From positions 36,791-100,790 of the forward strand of contig NZ_LXET01000021.1 in NCBI RefSeq assembly GCF_001655005.1: 64,000 nucleotides of DNA, written 5' to 3'. The notes under the pieces are model-generated. The model had not been told where the DNA came from and did not search any database. It saw only the letters and a program-made list of their open reading frames with translations. Positions within the stretch are counted from its first letter, which is position 1; the number at the start of each line of letters is the position of its first letter. Below, piece after piece: positions 17,498-26,593 of the stretch. Source of the DNA: Hafnia paralvei ATCC 29927 (GTDB taxonomy: Bacteria; Pseudomonadota; Gammaproteobacteria; Enterobacterales; Enterobacteriaceae). A program made the position numbers and the translations under genes.

Positions 17498-19867
17498 ATG
17501 AAAACGTTGAAAAACTGGGTTCTGAATCATCAAGCTGCCGATCACGTTGAGCTTAAAGTTGACGATCAGCATCTGTTCCGTATTTACGTTCTGGAGTCTG
17601 GGCTATTCCGTGTGTTGATCAAACAGCGCGGTGAGCTAGCGCTGAACCGTACTTGGAGTATTGCGCCGCAGGCTGATGTACCTTGGGAAGGGCGCGATCG
17701 TGAAAGCACCGAAGGATTTACGTTACCGGCGTTTGAGCTGGAGCAAACTGATAACGGTCTGCGTATTAGCACTGACCGCATGCGAGTTAGCGTCAATCAG
17801 CCTCTATGGCTGCAATGGGAATACCGCAATGAGGCGGGAGAATGGCAGCTACTCGCTGCCGATCGTCCAACCAGCGCCTATTTGCTGAATGCGCACGGCG
17901 ATGGCGTAGCCCATTATCAACGTCGATTTCCGACGGAGAGCTATTATGGCCTAGGTGAAAAAGCAGGCGATCTTAATCGTACCGGCGGTCGTTATGAAAT
18001 GCGTAATTTGGACGCGATGGGCTATAACGCGGCTTCAACCGATCCACTCTACAAGCATATTCCGTTTACGATTACTCACAGAGATGATGTCAGTTTTGGC
18101 CTGTTTTATGACAACCTCAGCAGCACCATGCTGGATTTGGGGAATGAGCTCGATAACTACCATCTGGCCTACCGTCGCTATCAGGCCGAAGCCGGTGATT
18201 TGGATTACTACATCTTCGTTGGGCCGAAAGTACTGGATGTCACCAAAGCTTTTGTTCGCTTGACCGGTAAGACGCTGTTTGGGCCAAAATGGAGTCTCGG
18301 CTATAGCGGTTCAACCATGCATTATACCGATGCGCCGGACGCACAAAATCAGCTGATGAAATTCATCGAGCTGTGCCGTGAGCACGATATTCCGTGTGAC
18401 TCATTCCAGTTATCCTCCGGTTACACGTCGATTAACCATAAGCGATATGTCTTTAATTGGAACTACGACAAAGTTCCGCAGCCAAAAGTGATGTCGCAGG
18501 CATTCCACGACGCAGGGCTAAAACTGGCGGCGAACATCAAACCTTGCTTGTTACAGGATCATCCTAAGTATCAGGAAGTGGCACAGCAGGGGCTGTTTAT
18601 CCGTGATTCCGAATCCGATAACGCAGAACGCTCAGTGTTTTGGGATGATGAAGGTTCGCACCTTGATTTCACCAATCCAGCAACGGTGAAGTGGTGGCAG
18701 GAGAATGTCACCCAGCAGTTGTTAGAGATGGGCATTGATTCTACGTGGAACGACAACAACGAATATGAAGTCTGGGACGGTGAGGCACGCTGCCATGGTT
18801 TTGGTGAGGAAATTGCCATCAAGCAGATCCGCCCAGTAATGCCGTTGCTGATGATGCGTGCTTCCTTAGAAGCTCAGCAACGTTTTGCACCGCAGCAACG
18901 CCCATATCTTATCTCTCGTTCTGGTTGTGCCGGTATGCAGCGCTATGTGCAAACCTGGAGCGGCGATAATCGGACCAGTTGGCAGACTTTGCGCTACAAC
19001 ACTCGGATGGGTGTAGGGATGAGTTTGTCAGGTCTATATAATGTGGGGCATGACGTCGGCGGGTTCTCTGGCGACAAACCAGATGCCGAGCTATTTGTGC
19101 GCTGGGTTCAGAATGGCGTGATGCACCCACGCTTTACCATCCATTCGTGGAATGATGATCACACCGTCAACGAACCTTGGATGTACCCAGCGGTAACCCC
19201 TGCGATCCGTGATGCCATTGTATTGCGCTATCGTCTATTACCTTATTTCTACAATCTGCTGTGGCAGGCCTGTGAGAACGATGAGCCAATGCTGCGTCCA
19301 ACGTTCCTCGACCATGAAAATGATGCCGCAACCTTTGCAGAAACCGATGATTTTATGCTGGGTAAAGACCTATTGGTCGCCAGCGTAGTAGAGCAGGGGC
19401 AGCGTCTGCGTGATGTTTACCTACCAGCCAATGAAAGCGGTTGGTATGATTTCTACACTGGCCAGTGGTTCAGCGGCGGGCAGACGATTACCGTCGACGC
19501 TCCGTTAGAACGTCTTCCGCTGATGGTTCGTGCGGGGGCAATGTTACCAATATCAGGACGCACCGCATTTGTTGACTCTTCCGCTGATGATTCACGCGAA
19601 CTGTTGCTGTTTCCACCGATGGGCAAAGGCAAAGACAAAGGACTACTGTTTGAAGATGACGGTGAAACCCATGCTTGGCGAGAAGGTCATGCACTGTGGC
19701 TAAATTGGGAAATCACGGCGGATAATCAGCGAATTGACGTTAACTTCACGCGTAAAGGAGATTTCCGACCTGCGTGGAAGGAAATCACCCTTCGTCTGCC
19801 GGCAGGGGAAACACGTCAGTTGTATGTAGATGGGGTGGAGGCGGATTGTTATCAGGTGGGGGTATAG
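17498..19867 (+). CDS. Glycoside hydrolase family 31 (alpha-glucosidase/xylosidase type)
   Basis: Predicted cytosolic retaining alpha-glycosidase of 789 residues without signal peptide. Domains: N-terminal beta-sandwich (to about 250), catalytic barrel (about 260-600) and C-terminal beta domains. The nucleophile is Asp419 in WNDNNEYE and the acid/base is Asp490 in WSGDNRTSW, both characteristic of GH31. It is downstream of and co-transcribed with the MFS permease and divergent from lacI-bglX. Together the locus would take up an oligosaccharide that carries both beta- and alpha-linked sugars, or process two related ones. Exact specificity is not decided by sequence. Confidence 0.92.
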   Translation: MKTLKNWVLNHQAADHVELKVDDQHLFRIYVLESGLFRVLIKQRGELALNRTWSIAPQADVPWEGRDRESTEGFTLPAFELEQTDNGLRISTDRMRVSVNQPLWLQWEYRNEAGEWQLLAADRPTSAYLLNAHGDGVAHYQRRFPTESYYGLGEKAGDLNRTGGRYEMRNLDAMGYNAASTDPLYKHIPFTITHRDDVSFGLFYDNLSSTMLDLGNELDNYHLAYRRYQAEAGDLDYYIFVGPKVLDVTKAFVRLTGKTLFGPKWSLGYSGSTMHYTDAPDAQNQLMKFIELCREHDIPCDSFQLSSGYTSINHKRYVFNWNYDKVPQPKVMSQAFHDAGLKLAANIKPCLLQDHPKYQEVAQQGLFIRDSESDNAERSVFWDDEGSHLDFTNPATVKWWQENVTQQLLEMGIDSTWNDNNEYEVWDGEARCHGFGEEIAIKQIRPVMPLLMMRASLEAQQRFAPQQRPYLISRSGCAGMQRYVQTWSGDNRTSWQTLRYNTRMGVGMSLSGLYNVGHDVGGFSGDKPDAELFVRWVQNGVMHPRFTIHSWNDDHTVNEPWMYPAVTPAIRDAIVLRYRLLPYFYNLLWQACENDEPMLRPTFLDHENDAATFAETDDFMLGKDLLVASVVEQGQRLRDVYLPANESGWYDFYTGQWFSGGQTITVDAPLERLPLMVRAGAMLPISGRTAFVDSSADDSRELLLFPPMGKGKDKGLLFEDDGETHAWREGHALWLNWEITADNQRIDVNFTRKGDFRPAWKEITLRLPAGETRQLYVDGVEADCYQVGV

Positions 19868-19912
19868 AGGCTAACTTTTCGTACGCCTGGTGTTGATGTT
19901 GTTGTTGATGTT

Positions 19913-20088
19913 TGGCGTTAGGTTTCGTACGCCTAATACACCGAAATATACATGCACTTCGTGCAGGCGTCCGAGTCGGGGGGCCAATCGCTGCCCCCTG
20001 ACACCCCAGCTTAGCACCGTCCTTCAGCCTGCTTCGTAGGTACCCGAATCTCGTCATTCCGGCTTTAACGGAACGAAGGAAAATAGCG
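19913..20088 (+). repeat. 176-bp tandem structured repeat, copy 1
   Basis: Begins TGGCGTTAGGTTTCGTACGC and contains successive hairpins: TGCAC-TTC-GTGCA, GGGGGC/GCCCCC, and CCTGC-TTC-GTAGG (one G-U pair). The first 106 bases differ from copy 2 at only two positions. It follows the GH31 stop directly and no real gene was found in it. Minus-strand frames over it read a low-complexity Arg/Pro-rich peptide, which is a repeat by-product. Confidence 0.8.
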
Positions 20089-20258
20089 TGGCGTTAGGTT
20101 TCGTACGCCTAATACACCGAAATATACATGCACTTCGTGCAGGCGTCCGAGTCGGGGGGCCAATCGCTGCCCCCCGACACCCCAGCTTGGCACCCCCTCC
20201 CAGCCCGCTACGCGGGTTCCCTCGTCTCATCATTCCGGTCTTAACGGAACGAACGACA
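20089..20258 (+). repeat. 176-bp tandem structured repeat, copy 2
   Basis: Direct repeat of the preceding unit, starting at the same TGGCGTTAGG and ending in the shared CTTAACGGAACGAA. The third hairpin reads CCCGC-TAC-GCGGG, with changed bases on both arms compared with copy 1, so pairing is kept. No gene seen. Confidence 0.8.
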
Positions 20259-20284
20259 ATCGGCATCCATGCCTCCGTCGTTCT

Positions 20285-20306
20285 TTCGCCGATATCAATC
20301 GGCGAA
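20285..20306. repeat. 9-bp perfect hairpin
   Basis: TTCGCCGAT and ATCGGCGAA flank a 4-nt loop ATCA. It lies between the tandem repeats and the dispersed repeat A, in DNA with no recognisable gene. Confidence 0.6.
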
Positions 20307-20428
20307 TCCTAACCTGCATGATTCACTCGGCTGTCCGGTAATGTGCCGGAAAAGGTCAACGTCAAAATCAAAAGAAAAAGACCACCCTGCTTTTGTCTTT
20401 TTAATTGTTTAAGTCTTGGTAGATAGAG

Positions 20429-20616
20429 CCGCCGATACAGGGATGTATCGGCGGAGTTTGGGGCGCCCTGGATGGGCGATACCAAACCGGAGCGGAGATG
20501 GCGTCTCGGATAAAAGCGCGCGAGTGCAGAGACCACGCGCTAGTGGTCTCTGCCCGTACGCCTTCACTAGGGTATCAATGAAGCTCGATATTGACTGGCG
20601 GGCGGAACCTTACACA
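20429..20616 (+). repeat. Dispersed ~170-bp structured repeat, copy A
   Basis: Almost identical, inverted, to 63827-64000; the shared part runs from about 20442 to 20616. Hairpins: 11-bp stem CCGCCGATACA (20429-20439) with 20444-20454; TTTGG...CCAAA enclosing CGCCC/GGGCG (20457-20486); and an 11-bp stem GCAGAGACCAC (20526-20536) with 20543-20553. The tail continues into degenerate modules with GGAACCTTACACAAC-like sequence up to about 20690. No coding sequence supported. The next 390 bp to hybO are AT-rich and hold the hyb promoter. Confidence 0.85.
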
Positions 20617-20986
20617 ACGGTGACATAGATGATAGGCGAACGAAATATTACACAACAGTTCCATCAACGATAGGCAGGCTGAGCCCTACACTAAATCCCA
20701 CAACCCACCCCTAATATTGATAACCTCTCTATATCTTCAATAACCTTTAATATTTAACTAAAAATTTAAATGAATTTAATTTATTTAATTCTATTTTTTA
20801 TTTTTAATAAAAACCACTCTCATTTAGAACGCATCTATCCAATAAGAAAAATCATATAACAGTAATCAATATAATTATTTCAACACTCGGGATAATAAAA
20901 ATTGCGGAATATTTATGCTATTTAATTTCCGCTGAATCGGTTTTATTCACATAATTCGTGTTGACGTTAAGCTAATCCTTCTCAAC

Positions 20987-21000
20987 TTGATAAAGATCAA
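20987..21000 (+). promoter_or_regulatory. Consensus FNR box of the hyb operon
   Basis: TTGATAAAGATCAA matches TTGAT-N4-ATCAA at all ten positions. A plausible -10 TAGCAT lies at 21024-21029. This would set the start near 21036 and centre the box at about -42, the class II activator position. It implies anaerobic induction of hydrogenase-2. Confidence 0.8.
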
Positions 21001-21081
21001 CCACAACTAGTAGGGTTAATCCTTAGCATTTGCCCACCTAAGCATTCCGCCAGACGAATGCGCATCTAAGGAATACTACGA

Positions 21082-22236
21082 ATGGCTGAGGATAACTTTC
21101 TATCCGCACACGGTGTGAACCGTCGTGACTTCATGAAGTTGTGCGCGGGTATGGCCGCCACACTAGGGCTAAGTTCCAATGCGGCGGCTGAAATGGCTGC
21201 GGCAATTACCGACCCACAGAGACCACCTGTCATCTGGATAGGTGCTCAAGAATGCACTGGCTGTACCGAATCGTTGTTGCGGGCAACGCATCCAACGATT
21301 GAAAATCTGATCCTAAATACCATTTCGCTCGAATATCACGAGGTATTATCCGCAGCGTTTGGTCATCAAGCCGAAGAAAATAAGCATAACGCGATGAAGC
21401 GTTACAAAGGCAAATATGTGCTGGTCGTCGATGGGTCTATCCCATTAAAAGACGGCGGCGTGTATTGCATGGTCGCGGGCGAACCTATTGTCGATCATAT
21501 TCGCCGAGCGGCGGCTGATGCGGCGGCAGTCATTGCTATTGGATCTTGCGCTGCATGGGGCGGTGTTCCTGCCATTGGCGGTAACCCAACCGGTGCGGTG
21601 AGTCTTGAAGAGGCCATCGGCAAACCGGTGATCAATATCCCAGGTTGTCCTCCTAACCCACATAACTTCCTAACTACCGTGGTGTATTACATCACCTACG
21701 GCAAACTGCCCGCTCTGGATAGCAAACATCGTCCCCTGTTTGCCTATGAACGTTTGATTCACGAGAACTGCGAACGTCGTCCGCACTTTGACGCGGGTCG
21801 TTTTGCCAAAGAGTTTGGCGATTACGGCCACCGTCAAGGCTGGTGTTTGTATCACCTTGGCTGTAAAGGGCCAGAAACTTACGGTAACTGCTCAACGTTG
21901 GAGTTCTGCGATATTGGCGGCGGGATCTGGCCAGTGGGTATCGGTCATCCTTGCTACGGCTGTAATGAGCAGGGGGTGGGTTTTACCAAAGGCATTTTCC
22001 AGCTAGCGAATGTAGAGAATCCGACGCCGCGCGTGGATAAACCTGCTGTAGATAACCGTGAAGGTGGGCATATTTCTCCAACGGCTACTGGCCTCATCGG
22101 CGGTGCCTTAGGGATATTGATTGGGGTGAGCTTGATGACGGTGCGTGAGCTTGGCCGCCAGCAAAAGCGCCACGAGTCCGAGCGCAAAAACGCAGAGAAA
22201 AGTCACTCTGAGCACCATGATTCACGGGGGGAATAA
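21082..22236 (+). CDS. hybO: Hydrogenase-2 small subunit
   Basis: Electron-transfer small subunit of the uptake [NiFe]-hydrogenase-2, exported by Tat and anchored at the periplasmic face. The 384 residues compare with about 372 in E. coli. The Tat motif NRRDFMKLC is at about residues 13-21. The Cys pattern for three iron-sulfur clusters begins with GAQECTGCTESLLR and continues with IGSCAAWGG, PGCPPNP, HLGCKGPETYGNCS and HPCYGCNEQG. A C-terminal membrane helix (about 335-355) is visible. First gene of the operon, ATG after TAAGGA, behind the FNR box. Confidence 0.97.
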   Translation: MAEDNFLSAHGVNRRDFMKLCAGMAATLGLSSNAAAEMAAAITDPQRPPVIWIGAQECTGCTESLLRATHPTIENLILNTISLEYHEVLSAAFGHQAEENKHNAMKRYKGKYVLVVDGSIPLKDGGVYCMVAGEPIVDHIRRAAADAAAVIAIGSCAAWGGVPAIGGNPTGAVSLEEAIGKPVINIPGCPPNPHNFLTTVVYYITYGKLPALDSKHRPLFAYERLIHENCERRPHFDAGRFAKEFGDYGHRQGWCLYHLGCKGPETYGNCSTLEFCDIGGGIWPVGIGHPCYGCNEQGVGFTKGIFQLANVENPTPRVDKPAVDNREGGHISPTATGLIGGALGILIGVSLMTVRELGRQQKRHESERKNAEKSHSEHHDSRGE

Positions 22237-22238
22237 CC

Positions 22239-23219
22239 GTGGACAGAAGAAATTTTATTAAGTTTGCCTCTGCCGGAGCGCTGGCTGCAGGTACGGTGAC
22301 ATCAGGCACTGCGCATGCGGTGGAGAACAAACCGCCCATCCCAGGTGCAGTTGGCATGCTGTATGACTCAACGCTATGCGTAGGCTGTCAGGCCTGCGTG
22401 GCGGAATGTCAGCGCTTGAATAAAAACCAGATCAACCCAAACGGCCCACAAACGTGGTCTGACAACGACAAACTAACACCCTATACCAATAACATTATTC
22501 AGGTATGGAGTGATGGTTCTGGCGTGAATAAAGACCAGATCGAAAACGGCTATGCCTACATTAAAAAACAGTGCATGCATTGCGTTGATGCTAACTGCGT
22601 GTCGGTGTGTCCGGTGCAGGCGTTAAGAAAAGATCCCAAAACGGGCATTGTGCACTACGACCCAGATGTCTGTACGGGCTGCCGTTACTGCATGGTTGGC
22701 TGTCCATTTGACGTACCAAAATATGATTATCACAACCCGTTTGGTGAGATTCATAAGTGTCAGCTGTGCGATCAAAAAGGGCTAGAACGCATTACCAAAG
22801 GCCAACTGCCGGGCTGTGTTGAAGTCTGTCCAACCGGAGCAGTGATTTTCGGTACCCGTGAGGATTTATTAGCCGAAGCTAAAAAACGTTTAGCGGCAAA
22901 ACCCGGTATGGAATATGCCTATCCGCGTCAGACATTGACCGGTGGTGATAACTATTTGCACCCGCTTGCCAACTATCAGCCTTATGTTTATGGCGAAAAA
23001 GAGGGCGGTGGGACGCAGGTATTAGTGTTGGCCGGTGTGCCATACGAAAATCTGGGCATGCCAAAACTGGCTGAACTCTCTACCGGTGCGCGCTCCGAGC
23101 ACATTCAGCATACCGTATACAAAGGCATGATCTTGCCGCTGGTGGTTCTGACGGGTCTGTCAGTATTGATTCGTCGTAACACCAAAAATCACCATGACGG
23201 AGATGATGACAATGAGTGA
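22239..23219 (+). CDS. hybA: Hydrogenase-2 ferredoxin-like electron-transfer subunit
   Basis: Periplasmic 4x[4Fe-4S] protein that links the HybOC core to the HybB membrane subunit, 326 residues. It has a Tat signal DRRNFIKFA, then four cysteine clusters beginning CVGCQACVAEC, CMHCVDANCVSVCP, CTGCRYCMVGCP and CQLC/CVEVCP, and a C-terminal membrane helix. It starts with GTG, 2 bp after the hybO stop, with GGGGGAATAACC as ribosome site. It overlaps the next gene by 8 bp. Confidence 0.96.
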   Translation: MDRRNFIKFASAGALAAGTVTSGTAHAVENKPPIPGAVGMLYDSTLCVGCQACVAECQRLNKNQINPNGPQTWSDNDKLTPYTNNIIQVWSDGSGVNKDQIENGYAYIKKQCMHCVDANCVSVCPVQALRKDPKTGIVHYDPDVCTGCRYCMVGCPFDVPKYDYHNPFGEIHKCQLCDQKGLERITKGQLPGCVEVCPTGAVIFGTREDLLAEAKKRLAAKPGMEYAYPRQTLTGGDNYLHPLANYQPYVYGEKEGGGTQVLVLAGVPYENLGMPKLAELSTGARSEHIQHTVYKGMILPLVVLTGLSVLIRRNTKNHHDGDDDNE

Positions 23220-24399
23220 ACATAAGGCCAGTCCGTTAGGCGGCCGTTTAGTGAGTTGGCCGGTAATGGTGATGGCACCCTTCGTGGTGCTGTGCGGTAT
23301 TTTCATCCTTAAACGATTGATCTTCGGGATCGGCTCCGTTGCCGATCTGAACGGAGGCTATCCATGGGGCTTGTGGATCTCGTTTGACCTGTTAATCGGT
23401 ACCGGTTTTGCCTGTGGTGGTTGGGCACTGGCGTGGGCGGTATATGTCTTTAACCGTGGTGAATATCACCCGCTAGTACGTCCTGCATTGTTGGCGAGTT
23501 TGTTCGGTTATTCGCTGGGTGGCTTATCCATCACCATCGACGTCGGACGTTATTGGAACCTGCCATATTTTTATTTGCCGGGTCATTTCAATACGTCCTC
23601 AGTGCTGTTTGAAACCGCGGTATGTATGACGGTGTATATCGGTGTAATGGCGCTGGAATTTGCCCCCGTTGTGTTGGAGAAATTTGGCTGGAAAGTGCCA
23701 ATGAAGTGGCTGAATAAAATCATGTTCTTCATTCTGGCTTTAGGCGCACTGTTGCCAACCATGCACCAATCCTCGATGGGATCGCTGATGATTGCGGCGG
23801 GGAATAAAATCCACCCGCTGTGGCAAAGCTATGAGCTGCTGCCGGTCTTCTCACTGCTAACGGCCTTTATTATGGGCTTTTCGATTGTGGTGTTTGAAGG
23901 CTCACTGGTACAGGCGGGGCTGGCGGGAAAAGGGCCTAACGAAAAACCTCTGTTTTATCGCTTAACACAGGTTATCGATATCTTCCTGATCCTGTTTGTA
24001 GCGCTACGCTTTGCTGAAATCGTGCTGCGTGACAAATCAGAATACCTCTCACAGTGGAATCGTTACTCTATTTCTTTCTGGTGTGAAATTGGTCTGATGT
24101 TGTTCCCACTGCTGGTGTTCCATTGGGATAGATTCCGTCGTGATTCGCGTATGTTATTCCTTGGCGCATTAAGCATGCTGCTGGGAGCTGCGCTGTGGCG
24201 CATGAACTATTCGTTACTGGCATTCAATCCGGGTAATGGTTATCACTATTTCCCAACGTCAGAAGAAATTCTGATTTCGGTCGGCTTTGTGGCGATTGAA
24301 GTCTGTGCCTATTTGTTGCTAATCCGGGTTTTACCGGTATTGCCATCGCTTGAACGTGTACATAAAGATTATCAGGCCCGAGGGAAAGCTAAAGTATGA
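23212..24399 (+). CDS. hybB: Hydrogenase-2 integral membrane subunit (NrfD family)
   Basis: Quinone-linked membrane subunit of hydrogenase-2 with about 10 helices. Length is 395 residues from the ATG of MSEHKASP, which matches the E. coli start better than an upstream in-frame ATG at 23194. The LNGGYPWGLWISFDLLIGTGFACGGWALAWAVYVFNRG segment is highly conserved. It overlaps hybA upstream and ends in an ATGA overlap with hybC. Confidence 0.96.
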   Translation: MSEHKASPLGGRLVSWPVMVMAPFVVLCGIFILKRLIFGIGSVADLNGGYPWGLWISFDLLIGTGFACGGWALAWAVYVFNRGEYHPLVRPALLASLFGYSLGGLSITIDVGRYWNLPYFYLPGHFNTSSVLFETAVCMTVYIGVMALEFAPVVLEKFGWKVPMKWLNKIMFFILALGALLPTMHQSSMGSLMIAAGNKIHPLWQSYELLPVFSLLTAFIMGFSIVVFEGSLVQAGLAGKGPNEKPLFYRLTQVIDIFLILFVALRFAEIVLRDKSEYLSQWNRYSISFWCEIGLMLFPLLVFHWDRFRRDSRMLFLGALSMLLGAALWRMNYSLLAFNPGNGYHYFPTSEEILISVGFVAIEVCAYLLLIRVLPVLPSLERVHKDYQARGKAKV

Positions 24400-26099
24400 G
24401 CCAACGTATCACTATCGACCCGATCACCCGTATCGAGGGCCATCTGCGCATTGACTGCGAAATTGAAAACGGCAAGGTAACCAAGGCTTGGTCGTCTGGC
24501 ACCATGTGGCGCGGGATGGAAGAGATTGTAAAAGGTAACGATCCGCGCGATGCGTGGATGATTGTCCAGCGCATTTGCGGCGTATGTACCACGATTCATG
24601 CCATTGCATCGGTACGTGCGGTAGAAAATGCGATTGGTGCCGAGGTACCGGTCAACGCACAATATATTCGTAACCTGATCGTGGCGGCACATAGCATCCA
24701 CGACCACATCGTGCATTTCTATCAACTTTCTGCGCTGGATTGGGTAGATATCACCGCCGCGCTAAATGCCGATCCGAAAAAATGCGAAGCGATGCTGAAA
24801 GGCGTTTCTAGCTGGTCGCTTAACAGCTCGGAAGAGTTTGCCAAGGTGCAGCAGAAAATTCGCGATCTGGTTGCTAGCGGCCAGTTAGGGATTTTTGCGA
24901 ACGGCTATTGGGGTCACAAAGCGATGAAGCTATCGCCAGAGGTGAACCTGATTGCGGTTGCCCACTATCTGCAAGCGCTGGAGTGTCAGCGTGATGCTAA
25001 CCGTGTGGTCGCGATTTTAGGCGGCAAATCTCCGCACATTCAGAATCTGGCTGTGGGCGGCGTCGCTAACCCAATCAATTTGGATGCGCCGAGCGTGCTG
25101 AACCTTGAGCGCTTGATGTACGTGAAAATGTTCATTGAGCGTTTGGGTGAGTTCATCGAGCAGGTTTACAAAGTTGATGCGGCCATCATCGCAGCTAACT
25201 ATCCTGAGTGGCTCTCGTTGGGCGAGGGAGCAAAGCATTATCTAAGCGTGCCTGAACTGCCCACCGATGCCAAAGGGGGTAGCTTCCTGCTTCCGGGGGG
25301 CTATATCGAAAATGGTGATATGGGCAACTACCGTCCGATCACGAGCCACAAAGATGAATGGCTGATCGACGGAATTGCCGAAAGCTGCAAACATTCATGG
25401 TACAAAGATGATGCCATCTTAAAACCGTGGGAAGGCAAAACTGAACCGAACTACACTGGCTGGCAGGATGAAGGTAAGTACTCGTGGGTTAAATCCCCCA
25501 CCTTCTACGGTAAAGTAGTTGAGGTTGGACCGTTGGCCGATCTGCTGGTTAAACTGGCGGCGAAGCACCCAGATACCGTTAAACACTTCAATGAGGTTAA
25601 CGGACTTTACACAACGCTGAACGGTAAAGCCCTGCAAACTGAACAACTGCATTCCACCATGGGACGCATTATTGGCCGTGCGGTACGCTGCTGTGTGCTG
25701 AAAGATACTCTGTTACAACAGTGGCAGGCGCTGATCGATAACATTGGTAAAGGCGATCACGTGGCCTTTATCAAACCAGAAATTTTGGCCGATAAAGAGT
25801 ATCGCGGCGTAGGCTTTGAAGAGGCTCCACGCGGTATGCTTTCGCATTGGATCGTTATCAAAGGCGGCAAAATCGAGAACTATCAGGCGGTGGTACCGTC
25901 AACATGGAACTCCGGCCCGCGTAATACCAACGATGAACCGGGACCTTATGAACAGGCCTTGATCGGCACTCCTATTGCTGATATTGAAAAACCGCTGGAA
26001 GTTGTGCGTACCGTTCACTCCTTTGACCCTTGTATGTCCTGTGCGGTTCATGTGGTTGATACGCGCGGTGGCGAAGTCACCAAGGTTAAGGTGTTGTAA
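24396..26099 (+). CDS. hybC: Hydrogenase-2 large (catalytic) subunit
   Basis: Carries the NiFe active site, 567 residues, the same length as E. coli HybC. The four nickel-binding Cys are in RICGVC (near residue 61) and DPCMSCAVH (near the end). The last 15 residues after the His (VVDTRGGEVTKVKVL) are the extension removed by the HybD protease during maturation. It overlaps hybB by 4 bp and hybD by 1 bp (TAATG), showing tight translational coupling. Confidence 0.97.
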   Translation: MSQRITIDPITRIEGHLRIDCEIENGKVTKAWSSGTMWRGMEEIVKGNDPRDAWMIVQRICGVCTTIHAIASVRAVENAIGAEVPVNAQYIRNLIVAAHSIHDHIVHFYQLSALDWVDITAALNADPKKCEAMLKGVSSWSLNSSEEFAKVQQKIRDLVASGQLGIFANGYWGHKAMKLSPEVNLIAVAHYLQALECQRDANRVVAILGGKSPHIQNLAVGGVANPINLDAPSVLNLERLMYVKMFIERLGEFIEQVYKVDAAIIAANYPEWLSLGEGAKHYLSVPELPTDAKGGSFLLPGGYIENGDMGNYRPITSHKDEWLIDGIAESCKHSWYKDDAILKPWEGKTEPNYTGWQDEGKYSWVKSPTFYGKVVEVGPLADLLVKLAAKHPDTVKHFNEVNGLYTTLNGKALQTEQLHSTMGRIIGRAVRCCVLKDTLLQQWQALIDNIGKGDHVAFIKPEILADKEYRGVGFEEAPRGMLSHWIVIKGGKIENYQAVVPSTWNSGPRNTNDEPGPYEQALIGTPIADIEKPLEVVRTVHSFDPCMSCAVHVVDTRGGEVTKVKVL

Positions 26100-26593
26100 T
26101 GAATACGCTGGTCTTAGGCATCGGTAACCTGTTGCTCAGCGACGAAGCGGTGGGTGTACGCATCGTTGAACGTTTAGAGCAGGATTACCGTTTTCCAGAA
26201 GGCGTTGAGTTGATGGATGGCGGCACGGCTGGCATGGAGCTGATGGAGTACATGGCGAGCCGCGATCATTTGATCGTGGCCGATGCGGTGCTGAGCGATG
26301 CCGCCCCCGGCAGCGTGATTACGCTACATGACGATGAAGTTCCCGCTTTTTTCAGCCGGAAAATTTCGCCGCATCAGTTGGGATTATGCGATGTGCTTTC
26401 GGCACTGCATCTGACCGATGAGTTTCCAAAGCGTCTCACACTGGTGGGTGTCGTACCACAGTCGCTTGAGCCGTACATCGGCATGACTCCGACGATTGAC
26501 GCCGCGGTGCCGATTGCGATGGATCGTATTATTCAGATCCTGCGCGAAGATGGCTGCACGTTAGAGCACAGAGGAGTGTCGCATGACTGCTAA
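26099..26593 (+). CDS. hybD: Hydrogenase-2 maturation endopeptidase
   Basis: Cleaves the C-terminal extension of the HybC precursor after nickel insertion. Its 164 residues equal the E. coli length. It begins MNTLVLGIGNLLLSDEAVGVR, with the metal-sensing Glu16 in SDEAVG, the Asp in VADAV (about 62) and the His in ISPHQLG (about 93). It overlaps hybC by one base and hybE by 11. Confidence 0.96.
   Translation: MNTLVLGIGNLLLSDEAVGVRIVERLEQDYRFPEGVELMDGGTAGMELMEYMASRDHLIVADAVLSDAAPGSVITLHDDEVPAFFSRKISPHQLGLCDVLSALHLTDEFPKRLTLVGVVPQSLEPYIGMTPTIDAAVPIAMDRIIQILREDGCTLEHRGVSHDC

Noticed and set aside
19785..20266. Two minus-strand frames of 70-90 codons over the tandem repeats
   Set aside because: Both translate the same repeat into Arg/Pro-rich peptides with no ribosome site. 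The conserved feature is hairpin pairing, not codons.
20309..20628. Overlapping frames of 70-75 codons on both strands over repeat A
   Set aside because: They lie in a noncoding structured repeat and lack start signals.
19868..20700. Insertion sequence or CRISPR array
   Set aside because: No transposase-like frame, no regular short repeats with spacers and no cas genes. The structure is long tandem and dispersed repeats.
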